The notes: generated by a model not told the origin, from the sequence alone. Positions 31,687-40,755 are shown, numbered from the stretch's first letter. The stretch: DNA of 64,000 nt from Streptacidiphilus carbonis (GCF_000787775.1 NZ_BBPM01000043.1:1-64000); one strand, 5' to 3'. Made by a program: numbers and translations.

Positions 31687-32766
31687 TCAGCCGCGGTAGG
31701 CGGGCAGGCCCGCGGCCGAGGAGACCAGGGTCGGGGCGGCGGAGCCGTCGGCCGGGAGGGTGGCGATGCCGGCCGGGGTGCGGGCGGCGATGGTTCGGCC
31801 GTCCGGGGACCAGGTCGGCTCGGTGTAGTCGGTGGTGGCGTTCGGGGTGATGTCCCTGGCGACCCGGTTGCCTTGCACCGACTCCTCGAACAGGTGGTCG
31901 TGGCCGTTGACCGAGCGGACGAAGACGGCGGTGCCGCCGTCGGCGGAGATCGCGGGCTCAGACCCGATGGTGAGCTTCGCGGCCGCGGTGCGGATGTTGT
32001 CGTCGCGGATGTAGACGTCCCCGGTGCCTCCGTTGGCGTACAGCACCGTGCCGGCCCTTCCGCCGGTGGTCGGCCAGGTGTTGCCGGTCTGCGGGAGCGG
32101 GTTGCCGCCGGGACCGAAGTCGTCGGTCAACGGGATGGTGAGCAGCTCCGGTGCTCCACCGGCGGGGGCCACCTGCTTCAGCACGGTCTTCCCGCCCTGG
32201 GACGCCGCGAAGAGGATCTCGTCGACCCCGGGGCTGCCGACGCTGCTGTCCGGCGCAGCGACCCGCCAGACCGGGTGCGACCAGTTCTCGCCGGAGGGTG
32301 CGCGGGCGACCATGACCCGCCCGCTGCCGTCGGCGTTGGCGGTGTCCAGGTTGCCGGCTCCGTCGATGAACGCGGCCCTGCTGCCGTCCGGGGACCAGGC
32401 GAGGTCGCGGACCACGGTGCCGAAGTCGACCACGGTGCCGTTCATCACCACCTTGGTGGTGCCGTTGCTGATGGTCAGCCGGTTGCCGGCGGTGCCGTTG
32501 CGGACAGGGACGGCGGGGGCGCCGCCCGGGGCCGCGCCCGAGGAGGACCCGGTCGACGCGGACGGCGAGGGGGCCGATGGTGAGGGCGCGGACGACGGCG
32601 AGGAGGCGGACGGAGGGGATGACGGTGCGCCCGACGCCGGGGCCGAGGAGGAGCCGGCGCCGGCGGCGACCGAGGCCCGGGTGGTGGAGGCGCATCCGGT
32701 CAGGAGCAGGGCACCGCCGGTGATCGCGGCCGTGAGTCCGACAGCAGCCGTGCGAAAGGTGTTCAT
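31687..32766 (-). CDS. TolB/PD40-like lipoprotein
   Basis: A 359-residue lipoprotein. MNTFRTAAVGLTAAITGGALLLTGC is the signal peptide with lipobox LTGC; an extended Ser/Ala/Pro linker follows (about residues 28-75). The C-terminal part has propeller blades with SPDG motifs (LAWSPDGSRA, PTWSPDGRT) as in TolB-like domains, and a related secreted protein is at 3469-4500. ATG 32766 was preferred over the upstream frame. Divergent from an ECF sigma with a 172-base control region. Ligand unknown. Confidence 0.75.
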   Translation of the reverse strand: MNTFRTAAVGLTAAITGGALLLTGCASTTRASVAAGAGSSSAPASGAPSSPPSASSPSSAPSPSAPSPSASTGSSSGAAPGGAPAVPVRNGTAGNRLTISNGTTKVVMNGTVVDFGTVVRDLAWSPDGSRAAFIDGAGNLDTANADGSGRVMVARAPSGENWSHPVWRVAAPDSSVGSPGVDEILFAASQGGKTVLKQVAPAGGAPELLTIPLTDDFGPGGNPLPQTGNTWPTTGGRAGTVLYANGGTGDVYIRDDNIRTAAAKLTIGSEPAISADGGTAVFVRSVNGHDHLFEESVQGNRVARDITPNATTDYTEPTWSPDGRTIAARTPAGIATLPADGSAAPTLVSSAAGLPAYRG

Positions 32767-32938
32767 CCGATCCCCCAAGGATGTCCGTGTCGTGGGCACA
32801 GGCAAAGAGTGGCCTTTGAACGTCCGGCATTCGTGTGGCACGCGTCACAGACCCGCAACAATGCTTACCGGCCCTTGTCAGTGCACGGGTATACGTTCGT
32901 CGGACCGAGGCGTCGCAGCGAGGCAGAGGAGTGGTCCC

Positions 32939-33919
32939 ATGGCGGAGCCAACGACGACGGAGGAGCCGCTCGAGCTCCAGCTCGAACGCTTCCGCCGGGA
33001 GTTGACCGGCTACTGCTACCGCATGCTCGGCTCGCTCTTCGAGGCCGAGGACGCGGTGCAGGAGACGATGGTCCGGGCCTGGCGCGCGCATGAGCGCTTC
33101 GAGGGCCGCTCCTCGCTGCGCTCCTGGCTGTACCGGATCGCCACCAACGTCTGCCTGGACTCGCTGAAGGGGCGCAACAACCGGGCCAGGCCGATGGATC
33201 TGGGCGGACCGGTCACGGTGGCGACCGCCTCGGAGGCGGTCCTGCCCGAGGTGACCTGGATCGGCCCGGTACCGGACGGACGGGTGGTGGCCGAGGCGGC
33301 GGACCCGGCGGAGGTGGCCGCCCAGCGGGAGTCCGTCCGGCTGGCGTTCATCGCGGCGCTGCAGCGGCTCGCGCCCAAGCAGCGGGCGGTGCTGATCCTG
33401 CGTGAGGTGCTCGGCTGGCATGCGAACGAGGTCGCCGAGCTGCTGGGCTCCAGCACGGCGTCGGTGAACAGCGCACTGCAGCGGGCCAGGTCGACGCTGG
33501 CGGCCTGCGAGCCCGCCGCCACCGACCCGGTGCTGCCGATGGACGACGAGCAGCAGGCGCTGCTGGCCCGCTACGTCCGGGCCTTCGAGAGCTACGACAT
33601 GGAAGCGCTGGTGCTGCTGCTGCACGAGGAGGCCGTGCTGTCGATGCCCCCGTTCGCGATGTGGCTGCGGGGCGCGGAGGAGATCCGCGGGTGGATGCTG
33701 GGCCCCGGCCACGGGTGCCGCGGGTCGCGGCTCATACCGGTGCCGGCCAACGGCGCCCCGGCGTTCGGCCAGTACCGGCCGAGCCCGGACGGCGGGTTCG
33801 CGCCGTGGGCGCTGCAGGTACTGGAGATCTCGCAGGGGCGGATCGTCGGGCTGAACAGCTTCCTGGACACCGACGCGCTGTTCCCGCTGTTCGGGCTGCC
33901 CCCGCGGTTGGAGCCGTAA
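32939..33919 (+). CDS. ECF sigma factor with C-terminal NTF2-like domain
   Basis: A 326-residue ECF sigma of the type with a fused C-terminal SnoaL/NTF2-like domain (TIGR02960-like). Region 2: GYCYRMLGSLFEAEDAVQ, SLRSWLYRIATNVCLDSLKGR; region 4: LAPKQRAVLILREVLGWHANEVAELLGSSTASVNSALQRARS. Residues about 205-326 form the second domain (DDEQQALLARYVRAFESYDMEALVLLLHEEAV...). Such fusions replace a classical anti-sigma factor by a C-terminal control domain. ATG 32939 has GAGGAG upstream. Divergent from the lipoprotein gene. Confidence 0.82.
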   Translation: MAEPTTTEEPLELQLERFRRELTGYCYRMLGSLFEAEDAVQETMVRAWRAHERFEGRSSLRSWLYRIATNVCLDSLKGRNNRARPMDLGGPVTVATASEAVLPEVTWIGPVPDGRVVAEAADPAEVAAQRESVRLAFIAALQRLAPKQRAVLILREVLGWHANEVAELLGSSTASVNSALQRARSTLAACEPAATDPVLPMDDEQQALLARYVRAFESYDMEALVLLLHEEAVLSMPPFAMWLRGAEEIRGWMLGPGHGCRGSRLIPVPANGAPAFGQYRPSPDGGFAPWALQVLEISQGRIVGLNSFLDTDALFPLFGLPPRLEP

Positions 33920-33950
33920 CGCTGTGGATCGTCGACTGCGGACCGTAGCG

Positions 33951-34046
33951 GGTTGGCCGCGCAGTTCCCCGCGCCCCCCGGGGGCTGCAACTGACCCATG
34001 GTGGGCAAGTTGCAGCTACCCAGGGGCGCGGGGTGCGCGACTAACC
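33951..34046. repeat. Convergent-gene palindrome, copy 3
   Basis: GGTTGGCCGCGCAGTTCCCC on the left and GGGGCGCGGGGTGCGCG with CTAACC on the right, with TGCAACTGACCCA and AAGTTGCAG inside. Close to copy 1, with the flanking words GCGGACCGTAGCGGG also present. Between the convergent ECF sigma and STAS genes. Confidence 0.75.
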
Positions 34047-34057
34047 ACGCAGGTGGG

Positions 34058-34258
34058 TCAGCAGTCGGCCAGAGGGAGCTCCTCGGTGAGGCCGGCCAGG
34101 TCGATGAGCTCGCGCAGCCTCGCGCCCGCCCCGACCAGGCGCAGCTCGCCGCCCCCGCGGCGCGCCGTGAGCTGCAGCCGCGCCAGCGCGCCGAGGTCGC
34201 CGAGGTCGGGGTCGGTGAGGTCACTGACATCGCACAGCAGCCATCGCGGAGTGTCCAT
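34058..34258 (-). CDS. Short STAS-domain protein
   Basis: A 66-residue STAS-like protein: MDTPRWLLCDVSDLTDPDLG, LARLQLTARRGGGELRLVGAG, LRELIDLAGLTEEL. It covers the second half of a normal STAS domain (about 100 residues), so either it is a short variant or the N-terminal strands lie in a different start. ATG 34258 is immediately followed by the STAS body. It runs in the same direction as the flotillin gene 62 bases upstream. The phospho-acceptor Ser and the first strand are missing. Confidence 0.55.
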   Translation of the reverse strand: MDTPRWLLCDVSDLTDPDLGDLGALARLQLTARRGGGELRLVGAGARLRELIDLAGLTEELPLADC

Positions 34259-34320
34259 ACCTGGACAGACCCTCGGACCGCCCCTGCCTCATCGGTGCGG
34301 CGAGCCCGGGGCGCGGCGGG

Positions 34321-35481
34321 TCAGTCCAGCTCGACGCGGCCGGTCAGCGGGCGCGGGCCGTTGCCGTCCCGGTTCTCCCGCTCCTCCTTCTCGGCGCGGT
34401 TGGAGGAGCCGAGGTTCTGCCGGACCGAGTCCAGGATGGTCAGCCCCTGGCCGACCAGTCCGGCGGCGATCTCGCCCAGGCCGTCGGCGCCGTTGAGGAC
34501 GTTGACATTGGCGCCCTGGAGGCCGCCTGCGGCCTCCTTGACGATCTGCGGCAGCTGGTCGATCAGCATCCGGTCCAGCGCCACCCGGTCGTGCGAGGCG
34601 GCGGCCTCGGCCTGGATCTTCATCCGGTTGGCCTCGGCCAGGGCGAGCACCCGGATCCGTTCGGCCTCGGCCTCGGCCGGCTTCACGATCTCGGCGACCA
34701 GCTGCTGCTGGCGCAGTTCGGCCGCCCGCTGGGCCAGCTCGGTCTGTGCGGCGAGCACCTCCTGCTGGGCGTGCGCCTGGGCCAGCGGACCCGCCTGCGC
34801 GGCCTGGGCCTGGGCCCGGTCCACCTCGGCCGAGTACTGGGCCCGGACCACCGCGGTCTGCCGGGCGTACTCGGCCTGGTTCCGCTCGGCCGCCTGCTGC
34901 GCCTCGACCGACTGCTGGGTCGCCTGGGCCTGGGCGATCTGGGCCTGCCGCTGGATGGCGGCCTTGTGCGGGGCGGCCATGGCGGCGATGTAGCCGGTCT
35001 GGCCGTCGTCGATCGACTGGATCTGCAGCGAGTCGACGGTCAGCCCGATCGTGCCCATCTCGGTCTTGGAGGTCTCCAGCACCTCGGAGGCCAGCTTCTG
35101 ACGCTCCGTCACGATCTCCTCGACCGTCATCGAGCCGATGATGGAGCGCAGGTGGCCGGCGAAGATCCGCCCGGTCAGGATCGACATCTGGTCCTGGTCG
35201 GAGAGGAAGCGCTGGCCGGCGTTGACGATGCTCTCCTTGTCGTTGCCGACCTTGAAAGCGATCACCGCCCGCACCGTCAGCGCGATGCCCTGGCGGGTCA
35301 CGCAGGTCTCGGCGACCTCCGCCTCGCACATCGCCAGGGTCAGGAAGCGGGTCTTCCGGAACACCGGGAGCACGAACGCCCCGTGCCCTGTGACCACGCG
35401 GAACGGCGCGTCCCCCATGCCGCGCCTGCCACCGGAGATCAGCATCGCCTCGTCGGGGGCGGGAACCCTGTAACCGAACAT
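34321..35481 (-). CDS. SPFH-domain (flotillin-like) protein
   Basis: A 386-residue flotillin-like protein. MFGYRVPAPDEAMLISGG starts the SPFH domain, followed by AVIAFKVGNDKESIVNAGQRFL, and a long heptad-rich coiled coil with Ala/Gln-rich helices (ARQTAVVRAQYSAEVDRAQ, AQAHAQQEVLAAQTELAQRA). ATG 35481 was chosen with GAGGAG before it. No strong membrane helix is seen; flotillins associate peripherally through hairpin or lipid. Adjacent gene encodes an NfeD-like protein, the usual partner. Role: membrane microdomain scaffold. Confidence 0.8.
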   Translation of the reverse strand: MFGYRVPAPDEAMLISGGRRGMGDAPFRVVTGHGAFVLPVFRKTRFLTLAMCEAEVAETCVTRQGIALTVRAVIAFKVGNDKESIVNAGQRFLSDQDQMSILTGRIFAGHLRSIIGSMTVEEIVTERQKLASEVLETSKTEMGTIGLTVDSLQIQSIDDGQTGYIAAMAAPHKAAIQRQAQIAQAQATQQSVEAQQAAERNQAEYARQTAVVRAQYSAEVDRAQAQAAQAGPLAQAHAQQEVLAAQTELAQRAAELRQQQLVAEIVKPAEAEAERIRVLALAEANRMKIQAEAAASHDRVALDRMLIDQLPQIVKEAAGGLQGANVNVLNGADGLGEIAAGLVGQGLTILDSVRQNLGSSNRAEKEERENRDGNGPRPLTGRVELD

Positions 35482-35494
35482 CCTTCGCGTCTCC

Positions 35495-35746
35495 TCAACC
35501 GGCGTCGCCGGCGTCGCCGGCCAACGCGTCCAACGGATCTGTCCATGCGATGACATCTACCTGGCGGGAGCCGCGGGACTCGATCACCAGGACCGGAGCC
35601 CCCTTCGGCAGGGGCTCCTCCGACCAGGCCAGAAGGGCTTCCGTGCCTCCTCTGACCCGCACCAGGACCTCACCCGGCCCGGCCGCGCCGCGGGTGCCGA
35701 CGAGCAGCACCCCGATGCAGCCGACCACGGCCTCGTCCGGTGCCAT
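35495..35746 (-). CDS. NfeD-like OB-fold protein
   Basis: An 83-residue protein equal to the C-terminal OB fold of NfeD: GCIGVLLVGTRGAAGPGEVLVRVRGG, KGAPVLVIESRGSRQVDVIAW. The start MAPDEAVVG at 35746 has AGGGGGC eight bases upstream. No membrane region, unlike longer NfeD proteins. NfeD proteins act with flotillins; here the pair is 14 bases apart in one operon (NfeD first). The last residues DALAGDAGDAG are a short repeat encoded by GGCGTCGCC units. Confidence 0.72.
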   Translation of the reverse strand: MAPDEAVVGCIGVLLVGTRGAAGPGEVLVRVRGGTEALLAWSEEPLPKGAPVLVIESRGSRQVDVIAWTDPLDALAGDAGDAG

Positions 35747-36073
35747 CCGAAGCTGCCCCCTATGTCGATCCTGTGTCTGATTCCTGACCCTAGCGCTACA
35801 TCCGATCAGCGGCCCATCCTCCGTACGGCCGTTGTGCGACCCACATTCCCAGCCCCGTTCTCCCCGTTGTGGAAGGCGCGCACACCGGCCGCGATGCGGA
35901 GTCGCGCTTTGACGAAGCGAATGCAAAAAATCAAGCAAGCCACGGAGTTTATGAGCATTGCAGCGAAAATATGCCGCATGAGCCTTGTGGCTGGCTGCGC
36001 GGCGGCCCTACTGTCGGCTCACCCTCACCGCGTCCGCCGCACCGTTCACTCGCGCGCGAGAAATGAGCATCCG
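35747..36073. other. Intergenic control region with AT-rich block
   Basis: Divergent region between the NfeD operon and the glucanase gene. A block at about 35905-35975 is AT-rich (GCAAAAAATCAAGC, AGCGAAAATATGCC) in contrast to the surroundings, a likely promoter area for the glucanase. No RNA gene is recognised. In-frame codons upstream of 36074 contain further ATGs (around 35951), but they read no signal peptide. Confidence 0.45.
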
Positions 36074-38146
36074 ATGTCACGGAGCACAACCAGGGCTGCC
36101 AGGGCTGGATCCGGGCGAGCCGTCAGACCACCGTTCAGGGCCGCTTCGGCGGTGGCAGCGGTGACCGCTGTCGTGGTGGGACTCGGTGTCGCCCCCGGCG
36201 GCACCGCCTTTGCGAGTTCAGCACCTCCGGCGCCCACGCCCGTCACCCGGGCGGCGCTGGACCCGTCGCTGGTGGCCGGGACCGGCGCCACGGTGGGCTT
36301 CGCCGAGCAGGAGGCCGAGAAGGCCGTCACCGACGGCACGGTGATCGGCCCGGGTACGGCCGCCTACACCCTGGCCGCGGAGGCGTCGGGCCGCTCGGCG
36401 GTGAGCCTGAAGCCGGGCCAGTACGTCGAGTTCACCCTGCCCGCGGCGGCCGATGCGATCAATGTGCGCTACAGCATCCCGGACGCGCCGAACGGCGGCG
36501 GGATCACGGCTCCGCTGGACGTCACGGTGAACGGCAAGGGCCGCGGCACCATGACGCTCACCTCGCAGTACGCCTGGCTCTACAACCAGTACCCGTTCTC
36601 CAACGACCCCAACGCGGGCCTGCTGCATCCGGACTGGTGGATCACCGAGTGCTCCTGCGTGCCCGACCAGACCACGCCGGCCCCGGTGATCACCACCCCG
36701 TTCCGGCCCAACCACTTCTACGACGAGCAGCGGCTGCTGCTGGGCCGCACCTACGAGGCCGGTGACAAGGTCCGGCTCGCCGTGCCGGCCGGCAGCGACG
36801 CCTCGGCCACCGTCATCGACCTGATGGACTCCCAGCTGGTCGCGCCGCCCAGGATCGACCTGGTCGCCGCCGATGTGCTGGCCTTCGGCGCCGACCCGAC
36901 CGGGCGGCGGGACTCCGCCGACGCGATCGACAGGGCCATCGCCTTCGCCGAGCGGACCCACCTCAAGGTGTACATCCCGCCGGGCACGTACCAGGTGAAC
37001 CGGCACATCATCGTCGACGACGTCACCATCGAGGGCGCCGGCAGCTGGTACACCGTCATCAAGGGCCACCAGGTGACGCTGGGCAGCCCGGCTCCGGACG
37101 GCTCGGTCCACACCGGCGTCGGCTTCTACGGGAAGGACGCCTCGGTCGGCGGCTCCACCAACGTCCACCTGTCCGGTTTCGCCATCGAGGGCGACGTCCG
37201 CGAGCGGATCGACACCGACCAGGTGAACGGCATCGGCGGCGCGATGAGCGACTCGACCATCGACGGCCTCTACATCCAGCACACCAAGGTGGGGATGTGG
37301 TTCGACGGTCCGATGAGCAACCTGAGGATCACAGACAATGTGATCGTCGACCAGATCGCCGACGGCATCAACTTCCACACCGGGGTCACCGACTCGGTGG
37401 TGTCGGACAACTTCGTCCGCAACACCGGTGACGACGCCTTGGCCATGTGGTCCGAGAAGGGCGAGGACGCCAACGACACCTTCGACCACAACACCGTGCA
37501 GACCCCGGTGCTCGCCAACGGCATCGCGGTCTACGGCGGCACCGACAACACCGTCTCCGACAACCTGATCGCCGACCCGATCCGGGAGGGCAGCGGCATC
37601 CAGGTCGGCTCCCGCTTCGGCTCCCAGGCGTTCACCGGGCACCTGTGGATCACCGGGAACACCACGGTCAGGGCCGGTACCTACGAGCTGAACTGGAACA
37701 TCGGCCTGGGGGCGATCTGGTTCTACGCGCTGGAGCGGAACATCAGCGCGGACATCGAGGTGACCGGGGACAACTTCCTGGACAACACCTATGACGCGAT
37801 CATGCTGGTGACCGACTTCCCGGTGAAGGACCAGTACTCGATCACCAACGTCCACTTCAAGGACATCAAGGTCGACGGCACCGGAACCGATGTGGTCAGC
37901 GCCCGCACGGCCGGATCCGCGACCTTCCAGAACGTGGTCGCCCGCAACGTCGGCGCGGTCGGCGTCAACAACTGCGGGTCGTTCCACTTCACCGCCGCAG
38001 GGTCGGAGTTCTCGCTGACCGACCTCGGCGGCAACACCGGAGGCGGCACCACGGGGCCCTGGCTCGCGCCCTGGGAGCTGCCGAACACCATCACCTGCGA
38101 CGACCGCCCGGCAGTGGTGGCGCCGCCGGCGCCGTCGCCCTGGTGA
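36074..38146 (+). CDS. Secreted GH87-like alpha-1,3-glucanase
   Basis: A 690-residue exported protein. MSRSTTRAARAGSGRAVR plus an Ala/Val-rich core form the signal peptide. Residues about 55-240 are a CBM35-like beta-sandwich (SLKPGQYVEFTLPAAADAIN ... RLLLGRTYEAGDKVRLAVPA). The rest is a right-handed parallel beta-helix with N-rich rungs: VYIPPGTYQVN, VSDNFVRNTGDDALAMW, GTYELNWNIGLGAIWFY and RNVGAVGVNNCGSFHF, very like mycodextranases (GH87). Asp pairs in NTGDDA are probable catalytic residues. Likely degrades fungal alpha-1,3-glucan; pectate-lyase-type fold is the alternative. Confidence 0.78.
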   Translation: MSRSTTRAARAGSGRAVRPPFRAASAVAAVTAVVVGLGVAPGGTAFASSAPPAPTPVTRAALDPSLVAGTGATVGFAEQEAEKAVTDGTVIGPGTAAYTLAAEASGRSAVSLKPGQYVEFTLPAAADAINVRYSIPDAPNGGGITAPLDVTVNGKGRGTMTLTSQYAWLYNQYPFSNDPNAGLLHPDWWITECSCVPDQTTPAPVITTPFRPNHFYDEQRLLLGRTYEAGDKVRLAVPAGSDASATVIDLMDSQLVAPPRIDLVAADVLAFGADPTGRRDSADAIDRAIAFAERTHLKVYIPPGTYQVNRHIIVDDVTIEGAGSWYTVIKGHQVTLGSPAPDGSVHTGVGFYGKDASVGGSTNVHLSGFAIEGDVRERIDTDQVNGIGGAMSDSTIDGLYIQHTKVGMWFDGPMSNLRITDNVIVDQIADGINFHTGVTDSVVSDNFVRNTGDDALAMWSEKGEDANDTFDHNTVQTPVLANGIAVYGGTDNTVSDNLIADPIREGSGIQVGSRFGSQAFTGHLWITGNTTVRAGTYELNWNIGLGAIWFYALERNISADIEVTGDNFLDNTYDAIMLVTDFPVKDQYSITNVHFKDIKVDGTGTDVVSARTAGSATFQNVVARNVGAVGVNNCGSFHFTAAGSEFSLTDLGGNTGGGTTGPWLAPWELPNTITCDDRPAVVAPPAPSPW

Positions 38147-38221
38147 ACCGGGGGAGGCCCGGCAGTACCTGACCTTCCGGCAGTACCTGACGTTCCGACA
38201 GCCGCGCCCGCGTCGCCGGTC

Positions 38222-38968
38222 CTACTCGGCGGCGCGGCGCAGCCGTGCCTCCAGGCCGTCCAGAATGCACTCCAGGCCGTCGGAGAAGCTGTCGACCCGG
38301 TTGCTGTCGACGTCGAAGCCCTCGCTCTGGGCGGCGTAGAGCCGGCTGAGCCGCGGGAACGCCTGGACCGCCTGCAGCGCCGCGGGCCAGAACGCGTCCA
38401 CCCACTCCTGCTGGCTCTGGCCGCTGCGGGCCAGCACGGTGAGCCAGGCGGCCTCGGTACTGGCCAGGCCGACGACATAGGAGCTGACGGTGTTCATCCC
38501 CCGCTCCGCCTCCGCGAGCGAGAAGCCCGCAGTCTCCAGGGCGCCGATCATCTGCTCGGACAGCCGCAGCAGGTTGGGTCCCAGCGATGACATGCCCACC
38601 TGGCCCAGCACCGAGGCGATCCAGGGATGGCGCAGGAACGCCTGGCGCAGGCTCTGGGCGACGGTGGTCACCTCCGTGCGCCAGTCCGACGCCTCGGCCG
38701 GGTCCTGCGTGGCGATCTCGCCGTAGACCTCGTCGACGACCAGCTCGATCAGCTCGTCCTTGTTGGCCACGTGCGAGTACATCGAGGTGGCGCCGGCGTT
38801 CAGCCGGGTGCCGAGCTTGCGCATGCTCAGGGCGTCGATGCCCTCCGCGTCCAGCAGCTCCATCGCGGCCGCGACGATCTGCTCCCGGCTCAGGGCCGGC
38901 TGCTCCCGGCGCGGCCGCTGCGGCCGGGTCCACACCGAGCCGCCGGCCTGCTGCTGTTCGGCTGCCAT
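38222..38968 (-). CDS. TetR-family repressor
   Basis: A 248-residue TetR-family regulator. The HTH is at residues about 28-72: REQIVAAAMELLDAEGIDAL, SMRKLGTRLNAGATSMYSHVANKDEL. The larger C-terminal domain is the TetR_C type (VTTVAQSLRQAFLRHPWIAS). Starts at 38968 with a weak leader; divergent from an MFS exporter, with a perfect 9-base inverted repeat over the MFS promoter. It very likely represses that exporter and responds to its substrate. Confidence 0.85.
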   Translation of the reverse strand: MAAEQQQAGGSVWTRPQRPRREQPALSREQIVAAAMELLDAEGIDALSMRKLGTRLNAGATSMYSHVANKDELIELVVDEVYGEIATQDPAEASDWRTEVTTVAQSLRQAFLRHPWIASVLGQVGMSSLGPNLLRLSEQMIGALETAGFSLAEAERGMNTVSSYVVGLASTEAAWLTVLARSGQSQQEWVDAFWPAALQAVQAFPRLSRLYAAQSEGFDVDSNRVDSFSDGLECILDGLEARLRRAAE

Positions 38969-39022
38969 GAGGTCTCCTCTTTCGTCGCGTAGCCCCGTTG
39001 CCATGCGAACAGCGTACGCCCT

Positions 39023-39051
39023 TGCGCACACTGTGCGGAGCGCCGTACAGT
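39023..39051 (+). promoter_or_regulatory. MFS promoter, TTGCGC/TACAGT
   Basis: TTGCGC (39023-39028) and TACAGT (39046-39051) are separated by exactly 17 bases, about 49 bases upstream of the MFS start codon. The TetR-type inverted repeat covers both boxes. Consensus-like sigma-A promoter, read from sequence. Confidence 0.6.
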
Positions 39052-39055
39052 GTGC
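39026..39055. promoter_or_regulatory. TetR operator
   Basis: GCACACTGT (39026-39034) and ACAGTGTGC (39047-39055) are perfect reverse complements with a 12-base spacer. The element overlaps the -35 and -10 boxes of the MFS promoter, so binding would block RNA polymerase. Further GTGTGC words occur just downstream (39052-39075). The adjacent divergent TetR gene is the obvious ligand. Confidence 0.7.
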
Positions 39056-39099
39056 GGTGTGCCGAACGGTGTGCGGCCCGAAACCCGGAGGGGAAAGTC

Positions 39100-40680
39100 A
39101 TGGAACTGACTGGCAAGGAAGGGCGCAATCCGCGCCGCTGGATCATCCTGATCGTGCTCTGCCTCAGCGCGCTGGTCCTGGTGATCGACAACATGGTGCT
39201 GACGGTGTCGGTGCCGACCATCTCCAACACGCTGCACGCCGGCGCCCAGGACATCCAGTGGGTGATCGACTCCTACATCCTGGTCTTCGCCGGGATGCTG
39301 CTCACCGCGGGAAGCCTCGCCGACCGCTTCGGCCGACGAAGGGTGCTGATCATCGGCCTGGCCCTGTTCGGGGGAGCCTCGCTGCTCGCGGCCTTCGCGG
39401 CCAGTCCGGCCGAACTGATCGCGGGCCGGGTGCTGATGGGCTTCGGCGGCTCGCTGGTGATGCCCAGCACGCTCTCCATCCTGATGACCGTCTTCGACGA
39501 GGACGAGCTGCGCAAGGCCTTCGCGATCTGGGGCGGCGCCTCGATGATCGGTCTGATCGGCGGCCCGGTGCTGGGCGGCGTGCTGGTGGCGCACTTCTGG
39601 TGGGGCGTCATCTTCCTGCTGAACGTGCCGGTGGCGGCGCTGGCGATCTTCGCGGCCGTGGTGCTGATGCCGGAGTCCAAGGGACCCTGGCGCAAGGCCG
39701 ACCCGATCGGGATGGTGCTGTCCATGGTCGGCATGACCGCACTGGTGTGGACGATCATCGAGGCGGCCCGCAGCGGTCTGACCCATCCGACGATCATCGC
39801 CGGGACGGCGCTCTCGGTGCTCGGTCTGGCCGGCTTCGTGGTCTGGGAGAACCGGGTCGACGAGCCGATGGCCCCGCTGGTGCTGTTCCGCAACCGGGTG
39901 TTCAGCGCCTCCAGCTTCTCGCTGGTGCTGGTGACCTTCGCCAACGGCGGCCTGATGCTGGTGCTCACCCAGTACCTGCAGTTCGCCCTGGGCTACTCGG
40001 CGACGCGCACCGGGATCGCCTTCGCACCGCTGGCCGTCGCCGCCCTGGTCTTCAACGGCCTCGGCGCCACCCTGGGCAGCAAGCTCGGCAACCGCACCAT
40101 CACCGTGGCCGGGCTGCTGGTCCTGGCCGGCGGCTTCGGAGTGCTGACCACGCTGTCGGTGCACGCCGGCTTCGGGATGGTGGCCCTGGCCCTGGCGCTG
40201 ATCGGCACCGGGGCGGGGCTGGCGATGCCGGCCGCCACCGCCGCGCTGATGGGCGTCATACCCGCTGAGCACGCCGGGGTCGGCTCGGCCCTCAACGACA
40301 CGGTCCAGCAGAGCGGTGCGGCGCTGGGGGTGGCGGTCCTGGGCACCGTCCTCTCCTCCACCTTCACCAGCCACATGCCGGCGGCGCTCCCCGCTGCGGC
40401 CCGCCACTCGGTCTCCGCGGCGCTCCAGTTGGCCGCGAGCACCGGGGACACCGCCCTGGCCGCCACCGCCCGCTCGGCCTTCACCCAGGCGATGTCCGCC
40501 AGCTTCCTGGTCGGCGCCGTCGGCGTCCTGATCGCGGCGGCTCTGGCCCTGGTGCTGATGCGCAACGGCAACGACGCGGCCACGGAGGACGCCGCCGCCG
40601 GGGCCACCGCCGAGGACACCGCTGGGGAGACCGCTGAGGCACAGGAGCCCGCGGCGACGCCGGAGCGCGCCGCCGCCTGA
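39100..40680 (+). CDS. DHA2-type MFS multidrug exporter
   Basis: A 526-residue 14-segment MFS exporter. IDNMVLTVSVPTISNTLHA in segment 1 (D1-like), GSLADRFGRRRVL (motif A), GRVLMGFGGSLVMPST (motif B) and the motif C-like MIGLIGGPVLGGVL. The last 35 residues are an Ala/Thr/Glu-rich cytoplasmic tail (TAEDTAGETAEAQEP). ATG 39100 follows GGAGGGGAAAGTC. The divergent TetR gene and operator suggest substrate-induced expression. A bidirectional terminator follows. A similar exporter with a MarR regulator is at 5373. Confidence 0.88.
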   Translation: MELTGKEGRNPRRWIILIVLCLSALVLVIDNMVLTVSVPTISNTLHAGAQDIQWVIDSYILVFAGMLLTAGSLADRFGRRRVLIIGLALFGGASLLAAFAASPAELIAGRVLMGFGGSLVMPSTLSILMTVFDEDELRKAFAIWGGASMIGLIGGPVLGGVLVAHFWWGVIFLLNVPVAALAIFAAVVLMPESKGPWRKADPIGMVLSMVGMTALVWTIIEAARSGLTHPTIIAGTALSVLGLAGFVVWENRVDEPMAPLVLFRNRVFSASSFSLVLVTFANGGLMLVLTQYLQFALGYSATRTGIAFAPLAVAALVFNGLGATLGSKLGNRTITVAGLLVLAGGFGVLTTLSVHAGFGMVALALALIGTGAGLAMPAATAALMGVIPAEHAGVGSALNDTVQQSGAALGVAVLGTVLSSTFTSHMPAALPAAARHSVSAALQLAASTGDTALAATARSAFTQAMSASFLVGAVGVLIAAALALVLMRNGNDAATEDAAAGATAEDTAGETAEAQEPAATPERAAA

Positions 40681-40713
40681 ACCGACCCCAGCCCGCACAC
40701 ACCGTCCGACGAC

Positions 40714-40737
40714 GAAGCCCCCCGACCGGGGGGCTTC
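40714..40737. terminator. Terminator between convergent genes
   Basis: GAAGCCCCCC and GGGGGGCTTC (40714-40723 and 40728-40737) form a perfect ten-base stem with loop GACC, 34 bases after the MFS stop and 19 bases before the end of the convergent gene. It works in both directions. Confidence 0.75.
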
Positions 40738-40755
40738 GCGTCGTTCCCGGACGGT

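Noticed and set aside
36218-37987. Minus-strand frame of 589 codons
   Set aside because: Shadow of the beta-helix glucanase; composition is Val/Asp/Arg noise.
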